This document shows positions 33,683 through 41,979 of a stretch of DNA of 64,000 bases, piece after piece; position 1 is the first letter of the stretch; every line of letters begins with the position of its first letter. Origin of the DNA: Mesotaenium endlicherianum (taxonomy: Eukaryota > Streptophyta > Zygnematophyceae > Zygnematales > Mesotaeniaceae); NCBI GenBank assembly GCA_009602735.1, contig WELA01003362.1:21433-85432 (forward strand). The letters run 5' to 3'. A program made the position numbers and the translations under genes. Under the pieces are notes generated by a model that saw only the letters and a program-made list of their open reading frames with translations, made no database searches and was not told where the DNA came from.

Positions 33683-36058
33683 TTAATTTCTAATGGGCTT
33701 GCCGGTTTTCAGTACACTTTGTATGCGCTCCAATGTTTTCTTCTCTCCGCAAAGACTCAGGAAAGCTTCACGTTCCAGGTCGAGCAGGTATTGTTCGCTC
33801 ACCAGTGATTGTTCACTGAGGTCGCCGCCACACATCACATAAGCGAGTTTCTTAGCTACCACCACATCGTGATCGGTAGCGTAATTGCCGCGCCACATAC
33901 CATTGATGCCTGCATACAAAGCGCCTAATACCGAACGGCCCAATACCTTGATGTCTTTGCGTTGTACCGGTGTAATATAACCTTGTTCGTATGCTTCGAT
34001 CACTGATTTCCTGGCTTCGTTGATACGGCGGCTGGTATTCATCACTACCTCATCGTGTCCCTTTCGCAAAATACCCATCTCAAAAGCTTCGAATGCCGAA
34101 GTAGCTACTTTGGCAGTGGCTACATTGAAGAAGCGGTTCTTGAGTGTGATGGTTTCGGGCTCATCTTCATGCATCTCATCAGCGGCACGCAGCGCAAATT
34201 CTTTGGTGCCGCCACCGCCGGGGATCAGGCCCACACCCAGTTCCACCAGTCCGATATATGTTTCTGCTGCCGCACATACTTTATCGGCATGCAGGTTCAT
34301 TTCACAACCGCCGCCCAGCGTCAATCCGTGTGGAGCGGTAACCACCGGCACAGCAGAATAACGTACCCGCATCATACTGTTCTGGAACAAACGTATGGCC
34401 ATATCCAGCTCATCGTATTCCTGTTCAATGGCCAGCATGAAGATCATGCCTACATTAGCGCCCGCGCTGAAATTGGCGCTCTCATTGGCAATGACGAGAC
34501 CTTTGAATTTTTCTTCTGCAATACCAATGGCTTTGTTGAGTCCTTCGAGCACTTCACCGCCGATGCTGTTCATCTTACTGCTCCATTCAAAACCGGCAAC
34601 GCCATCACCAATATCGTACAAACGGCAGGCGCTGTTTTTCCATACCAGTTGATCGCGGTGATTATTCAATATGAGGAATGACTCACCACCGGGTAAGGGC
34701 TGGTAAGTTTTACTGTTCACATCATAATACAAGCGTTTGCCATTCTCCACTTTATAAAAACTGGTGGCGCCGCCTGCCAGCATCTCTTCTATCCATGGGG
34801 CCGGTTGATGACCAGCCGCTTTCATGGCCGCCACTGTTTTGGCTACACCCAAAAGATCCCAACTTTCAAATGCGCCGATCTCCCAACCAAAACCTGCTTT
34901 CATCGCATCGTCGAGACGATAGAGTTCATCGCTGATCTCGGGTATGCGGAAGGAAATATAAGAGAAGAGGGAATAATGGAAGGCACGGTAGAATTCACCG
35001 GCTTTATCGGGAGCCGCTACGAGCATGGCCAGCCGTTGTTTGAGATCATCTATGGGCTTGGCTGCATCGAGACTTGCAAACCTGGGCCTAGCCCTGGGGC
35101 CGTATTCCATGGTATGGAGGTTCAGGGTAAGGATCTCTTTGCTCCCGGCAGATTGCACTTTTTTAAAGAAGCCTTGCCCGGTCTTATCACCCAGCCAGTT
35201 ATTGGTTACCATGGTATCGAGCCAGGCGGGAATATTGAAAACGGCGCGCGCCTCATCAGCCAGACAATTCTCTGCAACACCCCTGGCCACTTTTACCAGG
35301 GTATCGATGCCTACCACGTCGGCCGTGCGGAAAGTGGCCGACTTGGGACGGCCGATGAGCGGACCGGTAAGCGCATCGATCTCATCAATGCCTAGTTGCA
35401 TCTGGTCCATGATATGAAAAATGCTCATGATGCCGAACACACCAATGCGGTTGGCAATGAAGGCAGGCGTGTCTTTACACAATACGGTTGTTTTCCCCAG
35501 GAACAGATCGCCATAGTGAAGCAGGAAATCCACCACGTCCCGGCTGGTATGTGGCGTAGGTATGATCTCCAGCAGCCGCAGGTAGCGGGGCGGGTTGAAA
35601 AAATGGCTGCCGCAGAAATGTTTTTTAAAGTCCTCACTCCGGCCTTCAGCCATGAGATGGATAGGAATACCGGAAGTATTGGAAGTGATAAGGGTACCGG
35701 GTTTGCGGAACTGCTCTACTTTTTCATAGAGTTGCTGCTTGATGTCGAGCCTTTCCACCACCACTTCAATGATCCAATCGCAATGGGCAATTTCTTTCAG
35801 GTTGTCTTCGAAATTACCCGTGGTAATACGCTTCACCACCTCTTTGGTGAAAACAGGAGAGGGGTTGCTTTTAATGGCGGCCTGCAAAGCATCGTTCACC
35901 AGTTTGTTGCGTTCGGCAGGTTTGGTACTTGCTTCAGCGCCTTTGGCCAGCATATCGAGCAGCAATACCTGAACGCCAATACCTGCAAAATGACAGGCAA
36001 TGCGTGAACCCATCACACCACTGCCCAGGACGGCCACTTTTTTAATGGATCGGATCAT
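33683..36058 (-). CDS. 3-hydroxyacyl-CoA dehydrogenase / enoyl-CoA hydratase fusion (FadB/FadN-like)
   Basis: A 791-aa bifunctional beta-oxidation enzyme. The dehydrogenase comes first: NAD-binding AVLGSGVMGSRIACHFAG (9-26), then the HCDH N- and C-terminal domains to ~400, including GSHFFNPPRYLRLLEIIPT, with the catalytic His and the FNPP motif. The crotonase-like part (~480-700) shows ANESANFSAGANVG and HGLTLGGGCEMNLHAD, carrying the oxyanion-hole and glutamate regions. This dehydrogenase-first order is that of FadN of Bacillus, the reverse of E. coli FadB. No thiolase or acyl-CoA dehydrogenase gene is adjacent here, though such partners are common. Confidence 0.92.
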   Translation of the reverse strand: MIRSIKKVAVLGSGVMGSRIACHFAGIGVQVLLLDMLAKGAEASTKPAERNKLVNDALQAAIKSNPSPVFTKEVVKRITTGNFEDNLKEIAHCDWIIEVVVERLDIKQQLYEKVEQFRKPGTLITSNTSGIPIHLMAEGRSEDFKKHFCGSHFFNPPRYLRLLEIIPTPHTSRDVVDFLLHYGDLFLGKTTVLCKDTPAFIANRIGVFGIMSIFHIMDQMQLGIDEIDALTGPLIGRPKSATFRTADVVGIDTLVKVARGVAENCLADEARAVFNIPAWLDTMVTNNWLGDKTGQGFFKKVQSAGSKEILTLNLHTMEYGPRARPRFASLDAAKPIDDLKQRLAMLVAAPDKAGEFYRAFHYSLFSYISFRIPEISDELYRLDDAMKAGFGWEIGAFESWDLLGVAKTVAAMKAAGHQPAPWIEEMLAGGATSFYKVENGKRLYYDVNSKTYQPLPGGESFLILNNHRDQLVWKNSACRLYDIGDGVAGFEWSSKMNSIGGEVLEGLNKAIGIAEEKFKGLVIANESANFSAGANVGMIFMLAIEQEYDELDMAIRLFQNSMMRVRYSAVPVVTAPHGLTLGGGCEMNLHADKVCAAAETYIGLVELGVGLIPGGGGTKEFALRAADEMHEDEPETITLKNRFFNVATAKVATSAFEAFEMGILRKGHDEVVMNTSRRINEARKSVIEAYEQGYITPVQRKDIKVLGRSVLGALYAGINGMWRGNYATDHDVVVAKKLAYVMCGGDLSEQSLVSEQYLLDLEREAFLSLCGEKKTLERIQSVLKTGKPIRN

Positions 36059-36113
36059 AGCTAAACTTTGTATAAAATTAGTTAGTTATGCAACTATTTC
36101 AATCGAAGGTAGC

Positions 36114-36157
36114 AAAAAAATATCCAACACCGGATGCAGGGAAACTGATGTTGGATA
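36114..36157 (-). terminator. Terminator-like hairpin downstream of small ORF
   Basis: On the minus strand a 9-bp perfect stem (TATCCAACA/TGTTGGATA) with a 19-nt loop is followed by seven T (36120-36114). It lies 35 nt after the small ORF stop and 56 nt before the FadB-like start. Confidence 0.6.
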
Positions 36158-36191
36158 TTAGCCATTCGGGACGAAGCGGGTATTCGATAAG

Positions 36192-36272
36192 CTATCTTTC
36201 CGAGGTGGCGGCACCTTTGTATGCCATGTATAGGCACACGAGATAAACAACTAGCAATACGTAAACTAACAT
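36192..36272 (-). CDS. Possible 26-aa membrane micropeptide
   Basis: ATG at 36272, TAG at 36194-36192. The product starts with a hydrophobic stretch (MLVYVLLVVYLVCLYMAY) long enough for one membrane helix and ends in a short polar tail (KGAATSER). No Shine-Dalgarno sequence is visible, as for most genes here. Support comes from its membrane-like composition and from a terminator-like hairpin just downstream on the same strand. It could equally be the chance content of an sRNA or of the FadB-like leader. Confidence 0.4.
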   Translation of the reverse strand: MLVYVLLVVYLVCLYMAYKGAATSER

Positions 36273-36410
36273 AATCAGGGGGGATTAGTTGCTACAATAT
36301 ACACTTAAAAGCGCGATTTGTTGCCATGCCGGGCGAAGCATTTATTAACCCAATGTTAATATCGGCTTGCCGTTTAACAAGAAACCGGGGAGAAATGGCT
36401 GGCTTTCAAT

Positions 36411-36418
36411 TATTTTTG
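36411..36418 (+). promoter_or_regulatory. -7 promoter box of gatC
   Basis: TATTTTTG matches TAnnTTTG in full and ends 5 nt before the ATG at 36424, predicting a leaderless transcript. Confidence 0.6.
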
Positions 36419-36423
36419 TTCAC

Positions 36424-36714
36424 ATGGACATCACCCCTGAAATGATCAATAACCTGGCCCATTTATCAAGGCTGGAATTCAGCGAAGCGGAAAAGCGATC
36501 TATTGGCGCCGATTTACAGAAGATAGTGGCGTTTGTAGAAAAGCTCCAGGAACTGGATACCCGTGGTGTAATGCCATTGCTGCACATCAGCGATGCAGCC
36601 AATGTGTTAAGGAATGATGAACTGGGCGGATCGGTAACACGTGGCGAAGCGCTGATGAATGCGCCGGTGAAAGACGAAGCATTCTTTAAAGTGCCGAAGG
36701 TCATCAAAAAATAA
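36424..36714 (+). CDS. gatC: Asp-tRNA(Asn)/Glu-tRNA(Gln) amidotransferase subunit C
   Basis: A 96-aa subunit that stabilises the GatAB amidotransferase, which makes Gln-tRNA(Gln) (and Asn-tRNA(Asn)) by transamidation. The family profile is clear: [21 protein letters not shown] at the start (quoted in part), [13 protein letters not shown] in the middle and [10 protein letters not shown] at the end. The start at 36424 gives the usual length; an in-frame upstream start at 36367 would add 19 residues and lie within the promoter. gatA and gatB are not nearby. An ABC ATPase gene follows 4 nt later. Confidence 0.94.
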   Translation: MDITPEMINNLAHLSRLEFSEAEKRSIGADLQKIVAFVEKLQELDTRGVMPLLHISDAANVLRNDELGGSVTRGEALMNAPVKDEAFFKVPKVIKK

Positions 36715-36718
36715 TCGT

Positions 36719-37426
36719 ATGAGCAACCCGATCATCCAGTTAGAATCGATTGAAAAAAGCTATTTCATGGGCAACCAGGCGATACAGGCGTTGAAAGGCG
36801 TATCGCTTGAGATATCCAAAAATGAATACGTGGCCCTGATGGGTCCTTCGGGCAGCGGCAAGAGTACATTGATGAATATTTTGGGCTGTCTCGATTCTCC
36901 AACCGGTGGCAGGTATATTTTGAACGGGCTCGATGTGAGCAAGATGCCGGACGACAGCCTGGCCAGTGTGCGCAATACGGAAATAGGATTTGTGTTCCAG
37001 CAGTTTAATCTCCTGCCCAGGCTCACTGCGGCTGAAAACGTGGCGCTGCCATTGATCTATGCAGGGATAGGCCGGAAGGAAAGAACGGAAAGGGCTATGG
37101 AAGCGCTGAAGAAAGTGGGATTGGAAACGAGGAGCCATCACAAGTCGAATGAGCTGAGTGGCGGACAGATACAGCGTGTGGCTATTGCCCGTGCCCTGGT
37201 AAACAACCCTTCCTTGTTACTGGCCGATGAGCCTACCGGCAACCTCGATACCAGAACCTCTGCTGAAGTAATGGAAATATTCTCCAAAATACAGGAAGCA
37301 GGAAACACGGTGGTGCTGGTAACACACGAAGAAGACATCGCTGCTTATGCGCACAGGATCGTACGCATGAGAGACGGCGTCATTGAAAGTGATAAGTTGA
37401 AGGAAGCAATGATGATTCATCATTAA
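36719..37426 (+). CDS. ABC transporter ATP-binding protein (MacB/LolD type)
   Basis: A 235-aa ATPase with Walker [10 protein letters not shown] at 42-50, Q-loop [14 protein letters not shown], signature LSGGQIQR, Walker [14 protein letters not shown] and H-loop VTHEEDIA. These features place it in the MacB/FtsE/LolD branch that drives MacB-like permeases. No permease gene is next to it; it is co-transcribed with gatC (4-nt gap) and followed by a repeat. The partner is presumably encoded elsewhere. Confidence 0.92.
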   Translation: MSNPIIQLESIEKSYFMGNQAIQALKGVSLEISKNEYVALMGPSGSGKSTLMNILGCLDSPTGGRYILNGLDVSKMPDDSLASVRNTEIGFVFQQFNLLPRLTAAENVALPLIYAGIGRKERTERAMEALKKVGLETRSHHKSNELSGGQIQRVAIARALVNNPSLLLADEPTGNLDTRTSAEVMEIFSKIQEAGNTVVLVTHEEDIAAYAHRIVRMRDGVIESDKLKEAMMIHH

Positions 37427-37430
37427 TGTA

Positions 37431-37532
37431 CGTCATCCTGAGCGAGCGAAGCGAGTCGAAGGACCTGCTGAACATTCGTGCAGATCCCTCGGCTACGCTC
37501 GGGATGACGACCGAAACGCGCTCGGGATGACG
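37431..37532 (+). repeat. Palindromic intergenic repeat, copy 10 (short, forward, plus extra end)
   Basis: The core 37431-37509 is followed by a second end, GCGCTCGGGATGACG, to 37532. It lies between the ABC ATPase gene and the adenosyltransferase gene. Confidence 0.9.
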
Positions 37533-37556
37533 GCAGCTTTAAAATCAGAATTTTTT

Positions 37557-38120
37557 ATGGCCATAAAAATATATACGAAGACCGGCGATCTTGGTAAGAC
37601 TTCACTGATTGGCGGAACCAAGGTTCCCAAAAGTCATATACGCATAGAAGCTTACGGTACGGTAGATGAATTGAATTCTTACATTGGGGTGGTGAACGAC
37701 CTGGTTGCAGATGCGCATTCCAAAACAGTGTTGAAAGAAGTGCAGGACCGATTGTTTACCATCGGCGCCTCGCTGGCCTGCGACCCCGATAAGGAGCCGT
37801 TGATGAAAGTGCCCGATCTGAAAGAGGCCGACATCAGTTTCCTTGAACGGGAGATCGACAGGATGAACGATGCATTACCGGTTATGAAATCTTTTATACT
37901 GCCGGGCGGCCATCCGGCCATTTCACATGCACATGTGGCGCGCTGTATTTGTCGCCGTGCAGAGCGTTGTTGCGTGCACATGCAGGAGCAGGCAATGTTC
38001 ATAGAAGCATTGGTGATTAAATACCTGAACCGGTTGAGCGATTATTTGTTTATGTTATCGCGCTACTTAGGGCACCTGTTAGGCGTAGCGGAAATACCCT
38101 GGAAACCGAGAACCACCTGA
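37557..38120 (+). CDS. Cob(I)alamin adenosyltransferase, PduO type
   Basis: A 187-aa trimeric enzyme that adenosylates cob(I)alamin with ATP to form adenosylcobalamin. The ATP-binding N-terminus IYTKTGDLGKTSLIGG (4-19), RIEAYGTVDELNSYIG (~29-44) and the RCICRRAERCC helix (~128-138) are the PduO signature. The start at 37557 (MAIKIYTK) is preferred; an in-frame ATG at 37527 begins inside the palindromic repeat. No other cobalamin gene is adjacent. Repeats flank it on both sides. Confidence 0.93.
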   Translation: MAIKIYTKTGDLGKTSLIGGTKVPKSHIRIEAYGTVDELNSYIGVVNDLVADAHSKTVLKEVQDRLFTIGASLACDPDKEPLMKVPDLKEADISFLEREIDRMNDALPVMKSFILPGGHPAISHAHVARCICRRAERCCVHMQEQAMFIEALVIKYLNRLSDYLFMLSRYLGHLLGVAEIPWKPRTT

Positions 38121-38121
38121 A

Positions 38122-38222
38122 CGTCATCCTGAGCGAGCGAAGCGAGTCGAAGGACCTGCTCAACATTCGTGTAGATCCCTCGGCTGCGCTCGGGATGACG
38201 ATCGAGAGTACTCGGGATGACG
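38122..38222 (+). repeat. Palindromic intergenic repeat, copy 11 (short, forward, plus extra end)
   Basis: Core 38122-38200, then a second end CTCGGGATGACG to 38222, touching the stop of the convergent ABC ATPase gene (38224). Confidence 0.9.
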
Positions 38223-38223
38223 T

Positions 38224-38874
38224 TCAGATAATTCTTCCGTCCTTCATGTGCAACACCCTGTCGCTCATGGCAGCGAGTTCTTCATTATGGGTAACGATCA
38301 GGAATGTTTGCTGGAACTCCTTTTGCAGTTGAACGAATAGCTCGTGAAGCGCTGCGGCATTGGTACTGTCGAGATTACCGGTGGGCTCATCGGCAAATAC
38401 TATATCGGGTTGATTGATGAGCGCCCTGGCTACGGCAACGCGTTGCTGTTCGCCGCCCGATAATTGCTGGGGTTTATTGTGCAGCCGGTCTTCAAGACCC
38501 AACCGGGTTAAAAGGGCCGTAGCCCTTTCAGCTACTTCTTTTTTACGGGTTCCGGCTACCCAGCCGGGAATGGAAACATTTTCAAGGGCGGTGAATTCGG
38601 GCAGGAGATGATGGAACTGGAAAACGAACCCGATGTGCTGATTGCGAAAGGCAGCCAGTTTTTTGCCTTTGAGGAGGCCGATCTGCTGGTTGTTCAGCGT
38701 GATGGTACCGCTATCGGCATTGTCGAGCGTACCCAGGATATGCAGCAAAGTGCTTTTTCCAGCCCCCGAAGAGCCCACAATGCTTACGATCTCACCTTTT
38801 GAAACGGTGATATCCACGCCTTTCAATACTTGTAGACTGTCGTATCGTTTAGTGATCTGTTCTGCTTTCAGCAT
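38224..38874 (-). CDS. lolD: ABC transporter ATP-binding protein, LolD-like
   Basis: A 216-aa ATPase with Walker A GSSGAGKST at 34-42, Q-loop FVFQFHHLLPEFTALENV, signature LSGGEQQRVAVARAL and Walker [14 protein letters not shown]. Length and the HHLLPEFTA stretch fit LolD, the ATPase of the lipoprotein-releasing LolCDE complex, better than FtsE. No LolC/E gene is adjacent, so the symbol is tentative. The start at 38874 (MLKAEQITKRY) is chosen; an in-frame start 48 codons upstream would overlap the divergent DUF2795 promoter and adds a non-homologous tail. A -7 box lies 23 nt upstream. Confidence 0.85.
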   Translation of the reverse strand: MLKAEQITKRYDSLQVLKGVDITVSKGEIVSIVGSSGAGKSTLLHILGTLDNADSGTITLNNQQIGLLKGKKLAAFRNQHIGFVFQFHHLLPEFTALENVSIPGWVAGTRKKEVAERATALLTRLGLEDRLHNKPQQLSGGEQQRVAVARALINQPDIVFADEPTGNLDSTNAAALHELFVQLQKEFQQTFLIVTHNEELAAMSDRVLHMKDGRII

Positions 38875-38897
38875 CTGGATGGTAGGTATTAGCCCTG

Positions 38898-38905
38898 CAA
38901 ACGTA
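38898..38905 (-). promoter_or_regulatory. -7 promoter box of the LolD-like gene
   Basis: On the minus strand TACGTTTG, a full match to TAnnTTTG, 23 nt before the ATG at 38874. No -33 element was obvious. Confidence 0.5.
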
Positions 38906-38943
38906 CAACAGGGGGGATATATTGGGTAATTTTTGGACTGGGG

Positions 38944-38974
38944 TTTGGTGATATCATTTATACGGCTACATTTG
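38944..38974 (+). promoter_or_regulatory. Complete Bacteroidota-type promoter of the DUF2795 gene
   Basis: TTTG at 38944-38947, a 19-nt spacer and TACATTTG at 38967-38974 match both halves of the TTTG-N19-TAnnTTTG consensus. The ATG follows after 19 nt. Confidence 0.72.
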
Positions 38975-38993
38975 CAAAAAATTAGAGGTAAAT

Positions 38994-39215
38994 ATGTTCT
39001 GGACATTAGAATTAGCAAGTTACCTGGAAGAAGCTCCCTGGCCCGCCACCAAGGATGAACTGATCGATTATTCCATCCGGAGCGGGGCGCCTATCGAAGT
39101 GGTAGAGAATCTTCAGGAACTCGAAGACGAGGGAGAAGTGTACGAGAGCATTGAAGATATCTGGCCCGATTATCCCAGCCAGGAAGATTTTATGTTCAAC
39201 GAAGACGAGTACTAA
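38994..39215 (+). CDS. DUF2795 domain-containing small protein
   Basis: A 73-aa acidic protein of the DUF2795 family, recognised by WTLELASYLEEAPWPATKDELIDY (quoted in part over residues 3-26), followed by a helix and an acidic C-terminus (DYPSQEDFMFNEDEY). Function is unknown; homologues are very common in Bacteroidota as small stand-alone genes. A complete promoter lies upstream and an intrinsic terminator downstream, so it is monocistronic. The base composition is like its neighbours. Confidence 0.85.
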   Translation: MFWTLELASYLEEAPWPATKDELIDYSIRSGAPIEVVENLQELEDEGEVYESIEDIWPDYPSQEDFMFNEDEY

Positions 39216-39237
39216 GATCCCTTAAAATAGTTAGTGA

Positions 39238-39265
39238 GCCATTCATTTATGTGAATGGCTTTTTT
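39238..39265 (+). terminator. Intrinsic terminator of the DUF2795 gene
   Basis: Stem GCCATTCA/TGAATGGC with a 6-nt loop followed by six T. It lies 22 nt past the stop and just before the convergent fabI end (39270). Confidence 0.88.
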
Positions 39266-39269
39266 GTTT

Positions 39270-40088
39270 TTATCCTGTGATACCTAATTTCTGCATTACT
39301 TCCATACTCACACCAGTATTCGAATACCCCCCGTCGTGGAACAGGTTCTGCATGGTTACCATGCGTGTGAGATCGGAGAAAAGGGTGATGCAATAATTGG
39401 CGCAATCTTCGGCAGTGGCATTGCCCAACGGAGCAATGGCATTCGCATAATCATAAAAATCACCGAAGCCTTTGATACCGGTACCGGCGGTAGTTTTGGT
39501 GGGTGATTGCGAAACCGTATTGATGCGAACTTTTTTTGACAGACCATATTGATAACCAAAGCTACGTGCAATGGATTCCAGCATGGCTTTGATATCGGCC
39601 ATATCGGTATAAAAAGGGAACACGCGCTGTGCGGCCATATAAGTGAGCGCTACCACGCTGCCCCATTCGTTGATGGCATCGAGTTTCCAGGCAACGGACA
39701 GCATCTTGTGTAAAGACATGGCCGATACATCGATCCCTTTCTGGAAATATTCGTAATTGGATTCAACATAAGGAACGTTCTTACGCACGTTGACACTCAT
39801 GCCAATGGAGTGCAATACAAAATCTATTTTGCCGCCCAATACTTCCTGCGATTTGGTAAACAGGTTGGTAAGGTCTTCAACGCTGGTTGCATCGGCCGGG
39901 ATGATCTCGGAACCGGTTTTCTCTGCCAGTTTTTTGATCTCGCCCATGCGCATGGCGATGGGTGCATTGGTTAATACAAAACTGGCGCCTTCTTCGTGTG
40001 CTTTCTCTGCTACTTTCCAGGCAATGGAATTTTCATCCAGAGCGCCGGTAATGATTCCTCGTTTTCCTTTTAGTAAATTGTAAGCCAT
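39270..40088 (-). CDS. fabI: Enoyl-[acyl-carrier-protein] reductase (NADH) FabI
   Basis: A 272-aa short-chain dehydrogenase-type reductase completing each cycle of fatty-acid elongation, the target of triclosan. The N-terminal NAD region GKRGIITGALDENSIAWKVA (8-27) has the FabI-specific A(x)5S spacing. The catalytic set Y150-x9-Y160-x6-K167 matches E. coli FabI exactly. The insert TYMAAQRVFPFY differs in detail from Gram-negative model enzymes. Start 40088 (MAYNLLKGKR) is preferred over an in-frame start 19 codons upstream. The next gene upstream is recN, with a repeat between. Confidence 0.95.
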   Translation of the reverse strand: MAYNLLKGKRGIITGALDENSIAWKVAEKAHEEGASFVLTNAPIAMRMGEIKKLAEKTGSEIIPADATSVEDLTNLFTKSQEVLGGKIDFVLHSIGMSVNVRKNVPYVESNYEYFQKGIDVSAMSLHKMLSVAWKLDAINEWGSVVALTYMAAQRVFPFYTDMADIKAMLESIARSFGYQYGLSKKVRINTVSQSPTKTTAGTGIKGFGDFYDYANAIAPLGNATAEDCANYCITLFSDLTRMVTMQNLFHDGGYSNTGVSMEVMQKLGITG

Positions 40089-40139
40089 AGCTATTGTTAT
40101 AGGTTGGGTGTAAAAATAGGGAATATATGTTTTATTGTT

Positions 40140-40218
40140 CGTCATCCCGAGCGTAGCCGAGGGATCTGCCCGAATGCTCAGCAGCTCCTTCGACTCGCTT
40201 CGCTCGCTCAGGATGACG
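40140..40218 (-). repeat. Palindromic intergenic repeat, copy 12 (short, reverse)
   Basis: Opens CGTCATCCCGAGCGTAGCC and closes GCTCAGGATGACG. It lies between recN (stop 40226) and the fabI start. Confidence 0.9.
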
Positions 40219-40225
40219 ATTATTA

Positions 40226-41881
40226 TTAATCAGCAATCAACTCTTTTGCGTTCTCCAATGCAGCCGCCGTAGGCTTTTCGCCGCTGAGCATCTGGGCAAT
40301 GGTGGTAATGCGTTCATCCTGGTTGAGCAGCCTGATATTGGTCTTGACCTGGTTGTTGACTACTTCTTTGTACACAAAGAAATGTGCATGGGCCTTGCCT
40401 GCGATCTGTGGCTGGTGCGTGATACAGATGATCTGCCGGCTCGCTGCCAATTCCTTCATGATAAGCCCTACCTGTTTGGCAGCTTCACCTGAAATGCCCG
40501 TATCTATTTCATCGAAGATCAGGGTAGGCAGGTTGATCGATTGAGCAACCAATGATTTGATGCAAAGCATGAGCCTGCTCAATTCGCCGCCACTGGCCAC
40601 TTTGCGAACAGGCTCGAAGCGGTTGCTTTTGTTGGCATCGAAAAGGAATTCCACCTGGTCCTTTCCAAACGGCTGCAATGCCGTATCGTTGATTTGTACT
40701 TTGAGTCGCGCGTTGGGCATACCTACCTGTTTGAGCAAGTGGTTTACTTTTTCCTCGAGGGGTTTTACCTGCTGGTGTCTTGCTTTGGAAATGGTGACAG
40801 CCAACTGGCTGGCCGACTCATATAAACGGGATTGCGCTGTTTCTTTAGCGGCGATAGCATCATCGATGTCCAGCACAGCCTGTAATTTATTTTCGAGCGC
40901 TGTTTGCAATTCGAGCAATTCGGCCGTGGTTTGCACCCCGTGTTTTTTCAACAATTTATATCCTTCGACTAAGCGGTTATTGATCCACTCGATTCTTTTT
41001 TCATCGAAATGAACGCCATTGTTCAGGTGAACGGTTTCTGCTGCAATATCCTGTAACTCTACCTGGCTGCTCTGCAAACGTGCAATGAGTGCAGCAATAT
41101 CGGCGTGATATGATGTGTACGATTGTAGCTGCTGGATGAGTTGTTTTAAAACAGTTGTCACGGGTTGCTCGCTTTCTTTCAATTCATAACAAACCCTGTC
41201 CAGCGCCACTTTAATGCCTTCTGAATTGCTTAATAATTTCAACTCCTGGTCCAGCTCTTCCAATTCATTTTCGCGGAGACCGGCTTCATTCAGTTCATCG
41301 AAAAGAAATTGGTGGTAATCGGCTTCTTTGGTGAAGGCTGTTTTTTGATCCTGCAAGGCGGTGAGTTCTTTACTCACTGCATGCCATTGCCCGAAGAGAG
41401 ATTGGTAATTGTCAAGCAACTGGTTATTGCCTGCAAGCGCATCCAGAACTTCGCGTTGAAAATCGGTGTCGCCCAACTCGAGTGTATCAAATTGCTGGTG
41501 GAGGTCAACCAACAGGGAAGCCAGTGTTTTCAACTGTTGCAAGGTAGCCGGTGTATCGTTGATGAAAGCGCGGGATTTGCCGTTGGCAGCGATTTCCCTG
41601 CGAAGGATCAGTTCTTCTTCTGCATCGAGTTCCTGCTCTTGCAAAAAAGCCAGTACTTGCTTGCGGTCTTCCACTGCAAAATAACCTTCAATAAAGCATT
41701 TTTTTTCTTTATTCACCAGCACGTTGCTGTCTGCCCTTTCACCCAGTATCAGGCTGAGTGCTCCCATCAATATACTCTTTCCTGCACCGGTTTCACCGGT
41801 GATCATATTCAACTGCGATGAAAAATCAATTTCAATCTCGTCGATGATCGCGTAATTCTGTATGATGAGTTTCTTTAACAC
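40226..41881 (-). CDS. recN: DNA repair protein RecN
   Basis: A 551-aa SMC-like ATPase acting in double-strand-break repair. Head domain with Walker A GETGAGKS at 29-36, two coiled-coil arms (~150-370) and the C-terminal head with signature KVASGGELSRLMLCIK and Walker B LIFDEIDTGISGEAA, then ICITHQPQIAGKAHAHFFV. The start codon is GTG at 41881; no ATG fits the family start LKKLIIQNYAIIDE. The 98-bp spacer upstream is AT-rich and may end the TPR gene and start recN. Confidence 0.95.
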   Translation of the reverse strand: MLKKLIIQNYAIIDEIEIDFSSQLNMITGETGAGKSILMGALSLILGERADSNVLVNKEKKCFIEGYFAVEDRKQVLAFLQEQELDAEEELILRREIAANGKSRAFINDTPATLQQLKTLASLLVDLHQQFDTLELGDTDFQREVLDALAGNNQLLDNYQSLFGQWHAVSKELTALQDQKTAFTKEADYHQFLFDELNEAGLRENELEELDQELKLLSNSEGIKVALDRVCYELKESEQPVTTVLKQLIQQLQSYTSYHADIAALIARLQSSQVELQDIAAETVHLNNGVHFDEKRIEWINNRLVEGYKLLKKHGVQTTAELLELQTALENKLQAVLDIDDAIAAKETAQSRLYESASQLAVTISKARHQQVKPLEEKVNHLLKQVGMPNARLKVQINDTALQPFGKDQVEFLFDANKSNRFEPVRKVASGGELSRLMLCIKSLVAQSINLPTLIFDEIDTGISGEAAKQVGLIMKELAASRQIICITHQPQIAGKAHAHFFVYKEVVNNQVKTNIRLLNQDERITTIAQMLSGEKPTAAALENAKELIAD

Positions 41882-41979
41882 AGGAATGATGAAAAAACAA
41901 AAATCAAAATTTAAAATTAAAAAGTCAAAAGTAAAAGTACGGTATCAGAAATCAACAAATCAGCCATCAGAAATTACGC

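Larger units (their letters stand above)
36059..36423. other. Intergenic stretch between FadB-like gene and gatC
   Basis: This 365-bp gap between divergent genes holds a 26-codon minus-strand frame (36192-36272), a terminator-like hairpin on the same strand (36114-36157), and the gatC -7 box (36411-36418). The rest shows nothing recognisable. Confidence 0.6.

Noticed and set aside
34055-34681. 208-codon open frame antisense to the FadB-like gene
   Set aside because: Shadow of a well-supported crotonase domain.
38875-39018. N-terminal extension of the LolD-like ATPase from 39018
   Set aside because: It would cover the promoter and start of the divergent DUF2795 gene and has no family counterpart; ATG 38874 gives normal LolD length.
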